A stretch of 20,914 bases of DNA from PUPG01 sp031323845 (GTDB lineage: Bacteria; Bacteroidota; Bacteroidia; Bacteroidales; UBA7960), in assembly GCA_031323845.1 (NCBI GenBank), contig JAVIYP010000046.1:1-20914 (forward strand). Direction: 5' to 3'. This document shows positions 1-6,608 of this stretch, piece after piece; the stretch's first letter is position 1, and every line of letters starts with the position of its first letter. The translations under genes were made by a program, and so were the position numbers. The notes beneath the pieces are model-generated. The model was not told where the DNA came from, made no database searches, and saw only the letters and a list, made by a program, of their open reading frames with translations.

Positions 1-1592
1 AATCAGACTTATATCAATATGGAAAGTACATGGCCAAGCTGCCGTTGCGTTTGATTGACGACAAGGTCATAAGAAAGAAGAAACTGGTGCTGGTAACGGC
101 TATTACGCCTACGCCTGCCGGTGAAGGAAAAACCACAACCTCCATAGGTCTTGCCGAGGGTCTGAACCGGCTGGGTATTAAAACAAGCGTGGTGATCAGA
201 GAGCCCTCCCTGGGTCCGGTGTTTGGCATTAAAGGGGGTGCTGCGGGTGGCGGATATGCCCAGGTGTTGCCGATGGAAGACATCAACCTGCACTTTACCG
301 GCGATCTTGCTGCGGTAGAGAAGGCCCACAACCTTCTTGCAGCGCTGGTCGACAATCACCTGCAGAGCAAAAACAACAGCCTCAGGCTTGATCCGCGAAA
401 GATCGTCTGGAAGCGGGTTATCGACATGAACGAACGTGCCCTGCGCGACATCATCATCGGGCTGGGAGGCCCGAAACAGGGTGTTCCCCGGGAGACCGGA
501 TTTGACATTACGGCAGCCTCCGAAATCATGGCGGCACTGTGCCTGGCTAAAGACATTGAAGATCTGAAAGAAAAATTCGGCAACATCCTGGTCGGTTTCA
601 CCTATGACGATGAGCCCGTTTATGCGAAAGACTTCAATGCACAGGGAGCCATGGCCGCCCTCATGAAGTATGCCATCATGCCCAACCTGGTGCAAACCAT
701 TGAAGGGAACCCTGCCATTGTTCACGGCGGACCTTTTGCTAACATTGCCCAGGGCACCAATACGCTGATCGCCACAAAAATGGGACTGTCGCTGTCTGAT
801 TACGTTGTTACCGAAGCCGGTTTCGCCTCGGAACTGGGAGCGGAAAAGTTCCTGAACATCAAATGCCAGTATGGTGGATTGTCGCCCAATGCCTCGGTGG
901 TTGTTGCAACCATAAGGGCTCTCAAATATCACGGTGGCGCTAAGCTGGCCACACTGAAGGAGCCAAACCCGGAGGCGGTGGCCAAAGGACTTGAGAACCT
1001 GGAAAAACACATCGAAAACATTAAGAATTTCAACCTCAGCCCGGTAGTAGCCATCAACAAGTTCTACACAGATACCGATGAAGAAATTGCCATTGTGCAA
1101 AAGCGTTGTGAGGAGCTGGGTGTAAAAACTGCTGTTTACGAAGGCTGGGAAAAAGGGGGCGAAGGCGCTATCGACCTGGCCAGGCTGGTACAGGAAGCTG
1201 CCGAAGCATGCACCACTTGTTTTCAGCCTCTTTATGATTTTAGCTGGGATATTGAAAAGAAACTCCACACCATCGCCACTAAAATGTATGGCGCCGACCA
1301 TGTGGAATACACCGTGAAAGCAAAGTCTCAGATGGCCCAGTTTGAGAAAATTGGCTTAAGCAAACTGCCCGTGTGTGTGGCAAAGACCCAGAAGTCACTG
1401 TCAGACGACCAGTATAAACTTGGACGCCCCAAAGATTTTACCGTTAAGATCAGGGAGTTTGAGGTTGCTGCCGGTGCCGGTTTCCTTATTCCCATTGCCG
1501 GTACGATCATGCGTATGCCCGGACTGCCGTCAATGCCTTCGGCGGAAAATATCGACATCGACAACGAGGGCAACATCAGCGGATTGTTCTAA
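1..1592 (+). CDS. fhs: Formate-tetrahydrofolate ligase, 5' partial
   Basis: Catalyses ATP-dependent joining of formate to tetrahydrofolate, giving 10-formyl-THF in the cytoplasm; this feeds purine synthesis and the methyl branch of one-carbon assimilation. The ATP-binding loop TPTPAGEGKTT sits near residue 30 of the visible part, and the family C-terminal block AGAGFLIPIAGTIMRMPGLP is intact. The ATG at 30 is not the true start: the frame stays open from base 3 and reads SDLYQYGKYMAKL, which matches the usual family segment around the YGKYxAK motif. About 25 N-terminal residues therefore lie outside the window (family length near 556, about 530 visible). The gene ends convergently with the MOSC-MogA gene, and I see no clear hairpin terminator in the 65-base gap. 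Identity is very secure. Confidence 0.97.
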   Translation, partial: SDLYQYGKYMAKLPLRLIDDKVIRKKKLVLVTAITPTPAGEGKTTTSIGLAEGLNRLGIKTSVVIREPSLGPVFGIKGGAAGGGYAQVLPMEDINLHFTGDLAAVEKAHNLLAALVDNHLQSKNNSLRLDPRKIVWKRVIDMNERALRDIIIGLGGPKQGVPRETGFDITAASEIMAALCLAKDIEDLKEKFGNILVGFTYDDEPVYAKDFNAQGAMAALMKYAIMPNLVQTIEGNPAIVHGGPFANIAQGTNTLIATKMGLSLSDYVVTEAGFASELGAEKFLNIKCQYGGLSPNASVVVATIRALKYHGGAKLATLKEPNPEAVAKGLENLEKHIENIKNFNLSPVVAINKFYTDTDEEIAIVQKRCEELGVKTAVYEGWEKGGEGAIDLARLVQEAAEACTTCFQPLYDFSWDIEKKLHTIATKMYGADHVEYTVKAKSQMAQFEKIGLSKLPVCVAKTQKSLSDDQYKLGRPKDFTVKIREFEVAAGAGFLIPIAGTIMRMPGLPSMPSAENIDIDNEGNISGLF

Positions 1593-1657
1593 ACAGTGAA
1601 AAACGAAAGCACTGGCTTACCCGGAGCGAGGGCAGCTGAGTGAACGTAACAACTGCT

Positions 1658-2587
1658 TTAATGAAGATCCAGCCCCTGGCGCATGTAGATCAGGTGCTCC
1701 AGGCTTTTTAAAATCTCATGCATATACTCGTTAACGGCTTTAACGCTGCCAGGAAGGGTGTAAATGAGCGTGTCACCGATCAGTCCGGCAACACCACGGC
1801 TTAACAAAGCGTTGGGCTTTTCACTGCCGTATTTTACCCGTATCATCTCCATGATGCCCGGAATTTCCTTGTCAAGCATAGGCTTTACGGTTTCTATGGT
1901 GATGTCGCGCGGTCCGATGCCGGTACCCCCGGTGGTAATGATCACATCATGCTCCTCATACGTGCTTTTTTCCAAAAGAACGCTTAAACTGGAAGCATCA
2001 TCCGGAATGATGGAATGCTGTACTTCAATGTTCCGGGGGAGCGGAGTGAAATGTTCCTCAAGAAGCTGAACAATGCGCGGTCCGCTTCGATCTTCGTAAT
2101 GCCCCTTGCTGGCCCTGTCGCTTAACGTCACCACATGAAAACGCAACACCCGGGGCTTATACGTAAGCACATCACCCGGCTTCAGCGACCCCTGCCTGAT
2201 AACACGGGCAAATATGCCCTCTTTGGGCATAACACAATTCCCAACCTCCCGGAATATGGCACAGCTGGTGCCGTGACACTTTTTCCCGATTTGGGTCACC
2301 TCCAGCTCAACGTGCTCACCGGCAAATCGATCCATGGGCGATGTTTTTACCAGTTCCATCCCTTCCGTGGTCAGGTTTTCTGCAAACTCGCCAAATGAAA
2401 TGTGACGCCCGGCCAGCGCAGAAAACCGGTCAATGCTCTCCTTCCCAAGAAGACTGACCTGGCGGTGCCAGTGCCCTGCATGCGCATCCTCCATAACGCC
2501 CAGATGATTCAGCGTTATCTCTTCCACAGGCTTTTTAACGGTGCCTTTCTTTTCAGAAATGTTAACCGATAGAATGGTGATGTTCAT
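1658..2587 (-). CDS. MOSC domain-MogA fusion (molybdopterin adenylyltransferase-like)
   Basis: A two-domain protein of 309 residues. The first half is a MOSC domain, with the conserved cysteine in the KKCHGTSC segment and the typical MPKEGIFARV...GD ending; MOSC domains bind or carry sulfur for molybdenum or iron-sulfur enzymes. The second half, from about residue 150, is a MogA/MoaB fold with SDRASKGHYEDRSGP and the molybdopterin-binding TTGGTGIGPRD loop, expected to adenylate molybdopterin before metal insertion by MoeA. I chose the ATG at 2587 (MNITILSV). The open frame continues upstream to 2692, but those 35 residues are translated from an 8-bp non-coding repeat and are not credible. It is the last gene of the minus-strand cofactor operon, separated from moaC by a repeat-rich gap. 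Domain calls are firm; the metabolic role of the fusion is inferred. Confidence 0.9.
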   Translation of the reverse strand: MNITILSVNISEKKGTVKKPVEEITLNHLGVMEDAHAGHWHRQVSLLGKESIDRFSALAGRHISFGEFAENLTTEGMELVKTSPMDRFAGEHVELEVTQIGKKCHGTSCAIFREVGNCVMPKEGIFARVIRQGSLKPGDVLTYKPRVLRFHVVTLSDRASKGHYEDRSGPRIVQLLEEHFTPLPRNIEVQHSIIPDDASSLSVLLEKSTYEEHDVIITTGGTGIGPRDITIETVKPMLDKEIPGIMEMIRVKYGSEKPNALLSRGVAGLIGDTLIYTLPGSVKAVNEYMHEILKSLEHLIYMRQGLDLH

Positions 2588-2650
2588 ATGTTTATATTTG
2601 CGTATGTGGTTGGTTGTCTGTGTTTTGTGTTTATGTTTAAGATGCTGAAC

Positions 2651-2712
2651 AGATGTGCAAATGTGCAGAGGTGCAAATGTGCAGATGTGCAAATGTGCAA
2701 ATGTGCAGATGT
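2651..2712 (-). repeat. Octamer tandem array (ARATGTGC; complement GCACATYT)
   Basis: Seven complete 8-bp units plus six bases: AGATGTGC, AAATGTGC, AGAGGTGC, AAATGTGC, AGATGTGC, AAATGTGC, AAATGTGC, AGATGT. Read on the minus strand this is the same CACATYT family as the array at 15881-15966. A period of eight cannot preserve a reading frame, so the open frame crossing it is an artefact. Confidence 0.9.
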
Positions 2713-2721
2713 AAGGCTATT

Positions 2722-2756
2722 GTTTAATCGTTTAATCGTTGATTTTTCGTTTAATC
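2722..2756 (+). repeat. Octamer tandem array (GTTTAATC family)
   Basis: Units GTTTAATC, GTTTAATC, GTTGATTT, a TTC interruption, then GTTTAATC. The same family (GTTGAATC/GTTGATTC/GTTTATTT) forms the array at 15604-15643, in the same orientation. Confidence 0.8.
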
Positions 2757-2780
2757 TGCTTTTGGCCTTTGGCTTTTAGA

Positions 2781-2860
2781 AAGAATATTCAGATGTCGGA
2801 TGTCAGATTTCCGACTTCTGACTTCCGACTTCCTTACAGGTTTCTCACTGCGTTCAAAAC
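2781..2860 (-). repeat. Composite GTCGGA heptamer / REP-like block
   Basis: It contains GTCGGATGTCAGATTT followed by the inverted series TTCCGACTTCTGACTTCC, then AGGTTTCTCACTGCGTTC. The piece running from AAGAAT to TTTCCGAC is the inverse of 15714-15742 apart from small indels, and the TTCTCACTGCGTTC piece is the inverse of GAACGCAGTGAGAA at 15690-15703. The block is a non-coding mosaic. Confidence 0.8.
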
Positions 2861-2924
2861 AAGCTTCCGACCTCTCTTTCTTCCTTCATATGTTTATTTT
2901 TCTTGTTAGATCCTTGCTGTAACG

Positions 2925-3380
2925 CTATTGTTTTATCTTTTCTGTAAGATGCACTGCCTCTATGCACATTTCCTTGTCAACAGCCTTGCACATGTCGTAA
3001 ATGGTAAGCAAGGCAACGGAAACGGCAGTAAGCGCCTCCATCTCCACACCTGTCTGTCCCTGGCATGTAACGGTTGCCGTTACCTGTACTCCCTTTTTCT
3101 CCGGTTCATTGCTGAGCCTGGTCTTTACCATCACGCTGCTGATCAGCAAGGGATGGCACAGGGGGATCAGGTCGGAGGTCTTTTTGGCAGCCTGCACCCC
3201 GGCAATTTCAGCAATGCTTAACACATCGCCTTTTTTTATTTCATTTTCAGAAATCAGCTTAAGCGTTTCCGGCTGAAGCCTGACAAAGCCTGACGCCGAT
3301 GCAGTGCGTTGCTGTAACGGCTTGCCGCCGACATCAACCATCCTTGCCTTGCCTTCTTTATCTGTATGCGAAAATTTCAT
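2925..3380 (-). CDS. moaC: Cyclic pyranopterin monophosphate synthase MoaC
   Basis: Converts the 3',8-cyclo-GTP product of MoaA into cyclic pyranopterin monophosphate, the second half of the first step of molybdenum cofactor synthesis. The protein has 151 residues, close to the usual 155-165. The family signatures are all visible: MVDVGGKP near the N-terminus, KKTSDLIPLCHPL with the catalytic histidine, the paired glutamates in GVEMEALTAVSVALL, and the aspartate and lysine of YDMCKAVDK. The start is the ATG at 3378-3380, preceded on the minus strand by CCAGG. It lies 109 bases downstream of moaA in the same direction, with a REP-like element between them. No missing residues noted. Confidence 0.96.
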   Translation of the reverse strand: MKFSHTDKEGKARMVDVGGKPLQQRTASASGFVRLQPETLKLISENEIKKGDVLSIAEIAGVQAAKKTSDLIPLCHPLLISSVMVKTRLSNEPEKKGVQVTATVTCQGQTGVEMEALTAVSVALLTIYDMCKAVDKEMCIEAVHLTEKIKQ

Positions 3381-3393
3381 CCTGGTGTTTTTT

Positions 3394-3480
3394 TGTTATT
3401 CCGAACAATTGCCTGGAATGACATGCATTTTTCTTCCGGCTTCTGACAGGTCTCTCCCTTCGGTCGAAATAAACTGCCGG
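3394..3480. repeat. REP-like inverted repeat and decayed mosaic copy
   Basis: TGTTATTCC (3394-3402) and GGAATGACA (3415-3423) form a hairpin with one G-T pair, like the ends of the GTCATTCCGAA... repeats I recall as common in Bacteroidota. It is followed by CTTCTGACAGGTCTCTCCC and GGTCGAAATAAA, a diverged version of the AGGTTTCTCACTGCGTTCGAAATAAA pattern seen inverted at 15682-15707. It sits between moaA and moaC. Confidence 0.6.
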
Positions 3481-3489
3481 CTTACATGC

Positions 3490-4290
3490 TCATCCTCCAA
3501 TATTATGAAAGGCATTCATTTTGTTTACCGTGCCTTTAACCGGTTTGTTCTGCAAGGCCATTTCAATAGCCCGTTGAATGCCCAGCTCCCTGATGTCGTA
3601 TTCGAGTTCGCTGAACAGGCACGGTTTTACTTTACCGTTACTGGTCAGCCGCAGGCGGTTGCATTGCCTGCAATCGCCGCCGGTGCCTCCTTCCACAACA
3701 CCGAAATGCCCGTTTTCAAGGTCCATCTGTTGAATGAACCGGACTTCAATGTTTTCGCGAAGGCCATACAGCCTGACCTGCTCTGCATCATGGTTGTCTT
3801 CACCGGCTTTTACCACGCAGTTGATTTTAATGGGATGCAGACCTGCTTCCCTGGCAGCATGTATCCCCTGCAGCACCCTGTCAAGGTCGCCTCCCCGGGT
3901 GATCTTGCTGAACTTCCCGGCATCCATGGTGTCAAGACTGACGTTGATCCGTTTCAGTCCGGCATTGGCAAGGTCACGGGCGAAACGTGTCAGCAGTACG
4001 GCATTGGTGGTCATGGCCAGGTCTTCAACTCCCGGTACAGCAGCGATCATCGAAACCAGCGCCACAATGTCCTTACGTACCAGGGGTTCACCGCCTGTAA
4101 GCCTGATTTTGTTGATTCCAAGCGGTACGGCTACAGCAACTACCTGTTGTATTTCTTCAAAACGCAGGATGTCTTCGTGCCTGAGCATGCAGGGGTCTTT
4201 CTCCGGCATACAATAGTGGCACCGAAGATTGCAGCGGTCCGTAACGGAGATGCGCAGATAATTGATGTGTCGGTTAAAACGGTCTAACAT
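3490..4290 (-). CDS. moaA: GTP 3',8-cyclase MoaA, compact form
   Basis: A radical SAM enzyme that starts cofactor synthesis by cyclising GTP. The N-terminal CX3CX2C cluster motif is CNLRCHYC (Cys20, 24, 27), preceded by Arg13 in YLRIS. LTGGEPLVR supplies the SAM-binding GGE. The C-terminal cluster is CX2CX13C (Cys207, 210, 224) with the GTP-contacting arginines in CNRLRL. The protein ends in the functional double glycine (HNIGG). The length is 266 residues, against 325-340 normally. The shortfall lies between the RFIQQMD segment (about 184-190) and Cys207, where roughly 50 residues are missing with no sign of a frameshift. The start at 4290 has AAAAAAGGA about ten bases upstream and overlaps the moeA end by 17 bases. 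Function is very likely, since every catalytic motif is present. Confidence 0.93.
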   Translation of the reverse strand: MLDRFNRHINYLRISVTDRCNLRCHYCMPEKDPCMLRHEDILRFEEIQQVVAVAVPLGINKIRLTGGEPLVRKDIVALVSMIAAVPGVEDLAMTTNAVLLTRFARDLANAGLKRINVSLDTMDAGKFSKITRGGDLDRVLQGIHAAREAGLHPIKINCVVKAGEDNHDAEQVRLYGLRENIEVRFIQQMDLENGHFGVVEGGTGGDCRQCNRLRLTSNGKVKPCLFSELEYDIRELGIQRAIEMALQNKPVKGTVNKMNAFHNIGG

Positions 4291-5449
4291 GTACCAGCGT
4301 TCCTTTTTTCAGTTCAAAAACACCCTTCGGTATGTTCATCAAACCCTGTGCCATCACAACAGCATGAATATGTGCTGAACCGTGGTATTGCACCGGGGTA
4401 ACACCGCCTTTCTTATCAACGGCTACCGGTAAAAACTCCCTTCTGTCGGCCTTTTTGCGTTTGAAATCAACGGCAAGCGGCATCAGCAATTCCCTGGCCT
4501 GGTAACTGTGCCCCATCATCTCATAAAGAAGAGGCCTGACAAAGGTCTCAAAATTGATGAATGAGGATACCGGGTTGCCTGGCAGTCCGAAAATATAAGC
4601 CTTTCCGGTCCGGCCAAAAACCGTTGGCCTTCCGGGTTTAACAGCGACCTTCTGAAACCTGATGTCCACATGGTTCTTCCTCATGATCTTTGGCACGAAG
4701 TCAAAATCACCCATCGACACGCCACCGCTGAGCAGCACTACGTCATTTTCCGCCAGGGCTTTTGCAATTGCCTGATCAGTAGCCTCCTCATCATCCGGCA
4801 CGATGCCCGTGTAGTTGGGTATGCAGTGAGCTGCCTTAACCTGGGCGGCAAGCTGAAAACCGTTGCTGTTGCGGATCTTTCCTTCGTCCGGATACAGATG
4901 CGGTTCAACGAGCTCATCACCGGTTGACAATATCCCTACACGGGGGCGCTTCGACACAAGTGGCTTCGTATAACCAACCGCTGCAAACATTGCTATATGT
5001 TGCGGCAATATGGGCATCCCCTTGCACCAGACCAGGTCGCCTTGCTTAACATCCTCCGCCTTTTTGGCAATGTTCGCCCTGGTGTTCTCAGCGGTGAAAC
5101 GGATACGGCTACCGGTGAGTTCTTCGGTGTGTTCAACCATGATCACGGTATCCGCTCCACGGGGAATCTTTGCCCCCGTCATGATTTTTATGCATTGGCG
5201 CGGTCCGACACTTTGTGTGGCAAGCTCACCCGCTGCGATGGTTTCCAGCACTTCAAGCTCATGCTCCAGGTCCTCCCGCCTGCAGGCAAAACCATCCATA
5301 GCCGCTTTGTCAAACGGAGGCATGTCCACATCAGAATAAACATCCTCTGCCAGCACCCGATGCAGCGACTCCTGGAAATCGACACGTTCGGTGTCCATCA
5401 GCCGTACATCCGTCAGGATCAGTTCCAGAGCCTTTTCAAAACTTACCAT
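4274..5449 (-). CDS. moeA: Molybdopterin molybdenumtransferase MoeA
   Basis: Inserts molybdate (or tungstate) into adenylylated molybdopterin, the last general step of cofactor synthesis. The order is MoeA N domain with MPPFDKAAMDGFA, central MogA-like domain with ILSTGDELV and LLSGGVSMGDFDFV, the GLPGNPVS turn, and a C-terminal domain ending in GTLVHVRPF. I place the start at the ATG at 5449 (MVSFEKAL, 391 residues), where family members usually begin. A TTG at 5476 would add nine residues but lies in a 7-bp hairpin and gives a poor N-terminus. The gene overlaps moaA by 17 bases, so the two are probably translated together. MogA activity is supplied by the fusion gene at the operon end. Confidence 0.96.
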   Translation of the reverse strand: MVSFEKALELILTDVRLMDTERVDFQESLHRVLAEDVYSDVDMPPFDKAAMDGFACRREDLEHELEVLETIAAGELATQSVGPRQCIKIMTGAKIPRGADTVIMVEHTEELTGSRIRFTAENTRANIAKKAEDVKQGDLVWCKGMPILPQHIAMFAAVGYTKPLVSKRPRVGILSTGDELVEPHLYPDEGKIRNSNGFQLAAQVKAAHCIPNYTGIVPDDEEATDQAIAKALAENDVVLLSGGVSMGDFDFVPKIMRKNHVDIRFQKVAVKPGRPTVFGRTGKAYIFGLPGNPVSSFINFETFVRPLLYEMMGHSYQARELLMPLAVDFKRKKADRREFLPVAVDKKGGVTPVQYHGSAHIHAVVMAQGLMNIPKGVFELKKGTLVHVRPF

Positions 5450-5465
5450 AGGTGCATATTTCGTT

Positions 5466-5485
5466 ACACAGGTCAAGTCCTGTGT
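5466..5485 (-). promoter_or_regulatory. Hairpin just upstream of moeA
   Basis: ACACAGG (5466-5472) pairs perfectly with CCTGTGT (5479-5485) around a 6-base loop. In the minus-strand transcript this stem lies about 17 bases before the moeA ATG and is not followed by a T tract, so it is not a classical terminator. It may be a processing or translation-control stem, or simply chance. Confidence 0.4.
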
Positions 5486-5529
5486 CGGTCATTGGATTGC
5501 TATGATTATCTTCGGAAGAATCTAACATC

Positions 5530-6228
5530 TCAACGTTCTTCATTAAAATCAATAACCTCATAACGATGCTTCAGCGTGTCGACCATGAGTAACTTGTTTC
5601 TGAGCACACCCTCCTTGTTCAGCAAAACCTTGATGGCCTCTGCCACCTGCAGCGAAGCGGCCAGTGCCGGCGTAAAAGAGGGGTTGCCAAGCTGTGTTTC
5701 CGCTCCTTTGTTGATATCTTCCGGGTATATGTTATCCAGCAGGGTGTCTCCCGGCATGATGGTGCCAATGTGTGCATACCAGCCGGCAATGGCGCCAAAA
5801 ACCATAGGAATGCTGAGCTTCGCAGCGGTTTGTGCAACAAGCTTGCGGGTGTTCACATTGTCAAGCGCATCACAAACCAGGTCGTGCCCTGCCAGCAGCT
5901 CTTCGGCGTTGTCCGGATCCAGCATTACCTGTTTGGCAGTAACGGTGACATCCAGGTTGACGGATTCAATCCTCTTTTTTGCTTCAGGCGCCTTGGGCCT
6001 GCCCAGGTTGGAAGGCAGGGAAAAAAGCTGCCGGTTCAGGTTGTGCGGTTCAAAGACGTCGCCGTCAATGGCGGTAATCTGACCGATACCCATTCGCGCC
6101 AGCATTTCAATGATGTGTCCGCCCAGTCCGCCGCAGCCAACTACGGCAACCCTGAAGTTGCGCAGACTGAGATTCTCCTCCGGACTCAACATGTTTTCGT
6201 TGCGAATGTAACGGCCGGGAATACTCAT
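5530..6228 (-). CDS. ThiF/MoeB/HesA-family adenylyltransferase
   Basis: An E1-like enzyme expected to adenylate the C-terminal glycine of a small sulfur-carrier protein (MoaD or ThiS) so that it can receive sulfur. The 232-residue protein starts with the family RYIRNENM segment, then the ATP-binding VVGCGGLGGHI loop, IDGDVFEPHNLNRQ, and the CDALDN segment. The four zinc-binding cysteines of E. coli MoeB are absent: the region that normally reads like PCYRCLFP is DTLLDNIYPED here. I chose the ATG at 6228 because GGAGG lies eight bases upstream; the ATG at 6243 is an alternative. It is the first gene of the minus-strand Moco operon, so a MoeB role is likely, but no moaD, moaE or thiS gene is in the window. 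A ThiF-like role cannot be excluded. Confidence 0.88.
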   Translation of the reverse strand: MSIPGRYIRNENMLSPEENLSLRNFRVAVVGCGGLGGHIIEMLARMGIGQITAIDGDVFEPHNLNRQLFSLPSNLGRPKAPEAKKRIESVNLDVTVTAKQVMLDPDNAEELLAGHDLVCDALDNVNTRKLVAQTAAKLSIPMVFGAIAGWYAHIGTIMPGDTLLDNIYPEDINKGAETQLGNPSFTPALAASLQVAEAIKVLLNKEGVLRNKLLMVDTLKHRYEVIDFNEER

Positions 6229-6405
6229 GTGTTGTGCCTCCATTTTTTATGATACTTCAACAGATTCGCTTGTTGTGTCAACCCCCAAGCAGCCAGTTGT
6301 TTGAAGCATTAAACACTGCTGTCCAATAATTTAATAATTCCTCATCACAAAAAACTACACAAGTAAACGCAAAACGTGCTGAGCCATCCTTATTGAACAG
6401 ACCCA

Positions 6406-6413
6406 CAAAGGTA
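6406..6413 (-). promoter_or_regulatory. Bacteroidota -7 box for the Moco operon
   Basis: The minus strand reads TACCTTTG, an exact TAnnTTTG match. No exact TTG lies 19-21 bases upstream; the closest is TGT. Transcription would begin near 6399 and give a leader of about 170 nt before the ThiF/MoeB-like gene. Confidence 0.5.
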
Positions 6414-6464
6414 AGAAATTCCACGGTTGAAACAGGGCCGCCAGGGCTGAAGAAATGTTGAGTA

Positions 6465-6496
6465 TTGCCTGTGATCGCAAAACATGCTTATTTTTG
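6465..6496 (+). promoter_or_regulatory. Bacteroidota promoter for the Mo/W transporter
   Basis: TTG at 6465-6467, a 21-base spacer, then TATTTTTG at 6489-6496: both boxes of the Bacteroidota primary sigma factor consensus match exactly. The predicted start near 6503 gives a leader of about 130 nt, long enough for the structured element that follows. Confidence 0.7.
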
Positions 6497-6507
6497 TGCT
6501 TTGGTTG

Positions 6508-6521
6508 ATCGCTTAAGCGAT
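6508..6521. promoter_or_regulatory. Perfect 14-bp palindrome at the predicted transcription start
   Basis: ATCGCTTAAGCGAT is fully self-complementary and covers about +5 to +19 of the predicted transporter transcript. It could be a binding site for a dimeric repressor, or part of the leader fold. No regulator gene is visible nearby. Confidence 0.45.
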
Positions 6522-6536
6522 GGATGGAACACAGAT

Positions 6537-6608
6537 ACTACATCAATGTGAACCCTCCGGGTGACTAAACGCCTGTATGTGGGCTTATTGATTTAAGAGT
6601 ACGGTAGT
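6537..6608 (+). promoter_or_regulatory. Candidate Moco/Tuco riboswitch-like leader element
   Basis: In the transporter leader, ATCAAT (6542-6547) pairs with ATTGAT (6587-6592), extended by ACTAC (6537-6541) with GTAGT (6604-6608) across a bulge. Inside, AACCC pairs with GGGCTT (one bulged C), and GGTG (6560-6563) pairs with CGCC (6570-6573) around ACTAAA. The unpaired or junction bases include CCTCCGGGTGAC and AAACGCC, which resemble what I remember of conserved Moco-motif positions. Moco riboswitches are known upstream of molybdate transporter and cofactor genes, which fits this place exactly. The family match is from memory and the element is shorter than the typical 140 nt, so the name is tentative. 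Confidence 0.42.

Larger units (their letters stand above)
2588..2924. other. Repeat-rich intergenic stretch within the Moco operon
   Basis: The 337 bases between moaC and the MOSC-MogA gene contain no credible gene. They hold an octamer array (2651-2712), a second octamer array (2722-2756) and an inverted GTCGGA/TCCGAC block followed by a REP-like fragment (2781-2860). There is no convincing minus-strand TAnnTTTG promoter for the downstream fusion gene, so it is probably reached by readthrough from moaC. Confidence 0.75.

Noticed and set aside
30..32. ATG at 30 as the fhs start
   Set aside because: The frame remains open to the window edge and the residues before this ATG match the conserved Fhs segment, so the true start is upstream.
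9..1301. 430-residue open frame on the minus strand opposite fhs
   Set aside because: It lies entirely antisense to a strongly conserved enzyme gene and shows no recognisable domain; a shadow of fhs codon use.
1593..1657. Terminator between fhs and the MOSC-MogA gene
   Set aside because: No inverted repeat with a T tract could be found in this short convergent gap.
2593..2600. TATATTTG promoter box on the plus strand
   Set aside because: It matches the consensus, but no plus-strand gene follows for several kilobases and no TTG is placed correctly; probably chance in AT-rich DNA.
2588..2692. N-terminal extension of the MOSC-MogA protein (MHICTFAPLHIC...)
   Set aside because: The residues are a translation of the 8-bp repeat array and AT-rich spacer; the MOSC domain starts naturally at the ATG at 2587.
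3304..4287. 327-residue plus-strand open frame across moaA
   Set aside because: It is antisense to moaA, whose cluster motifs are clear, and crosses the REP-like gap; no family resemblance.
6228..6405. Second riboswitch in the minus-strand Moco operon leader
   Set aside because: I looked for the CCTCCGGG and AACGCC elements and nested stems in this leader and found only short unconvincing hairpins.
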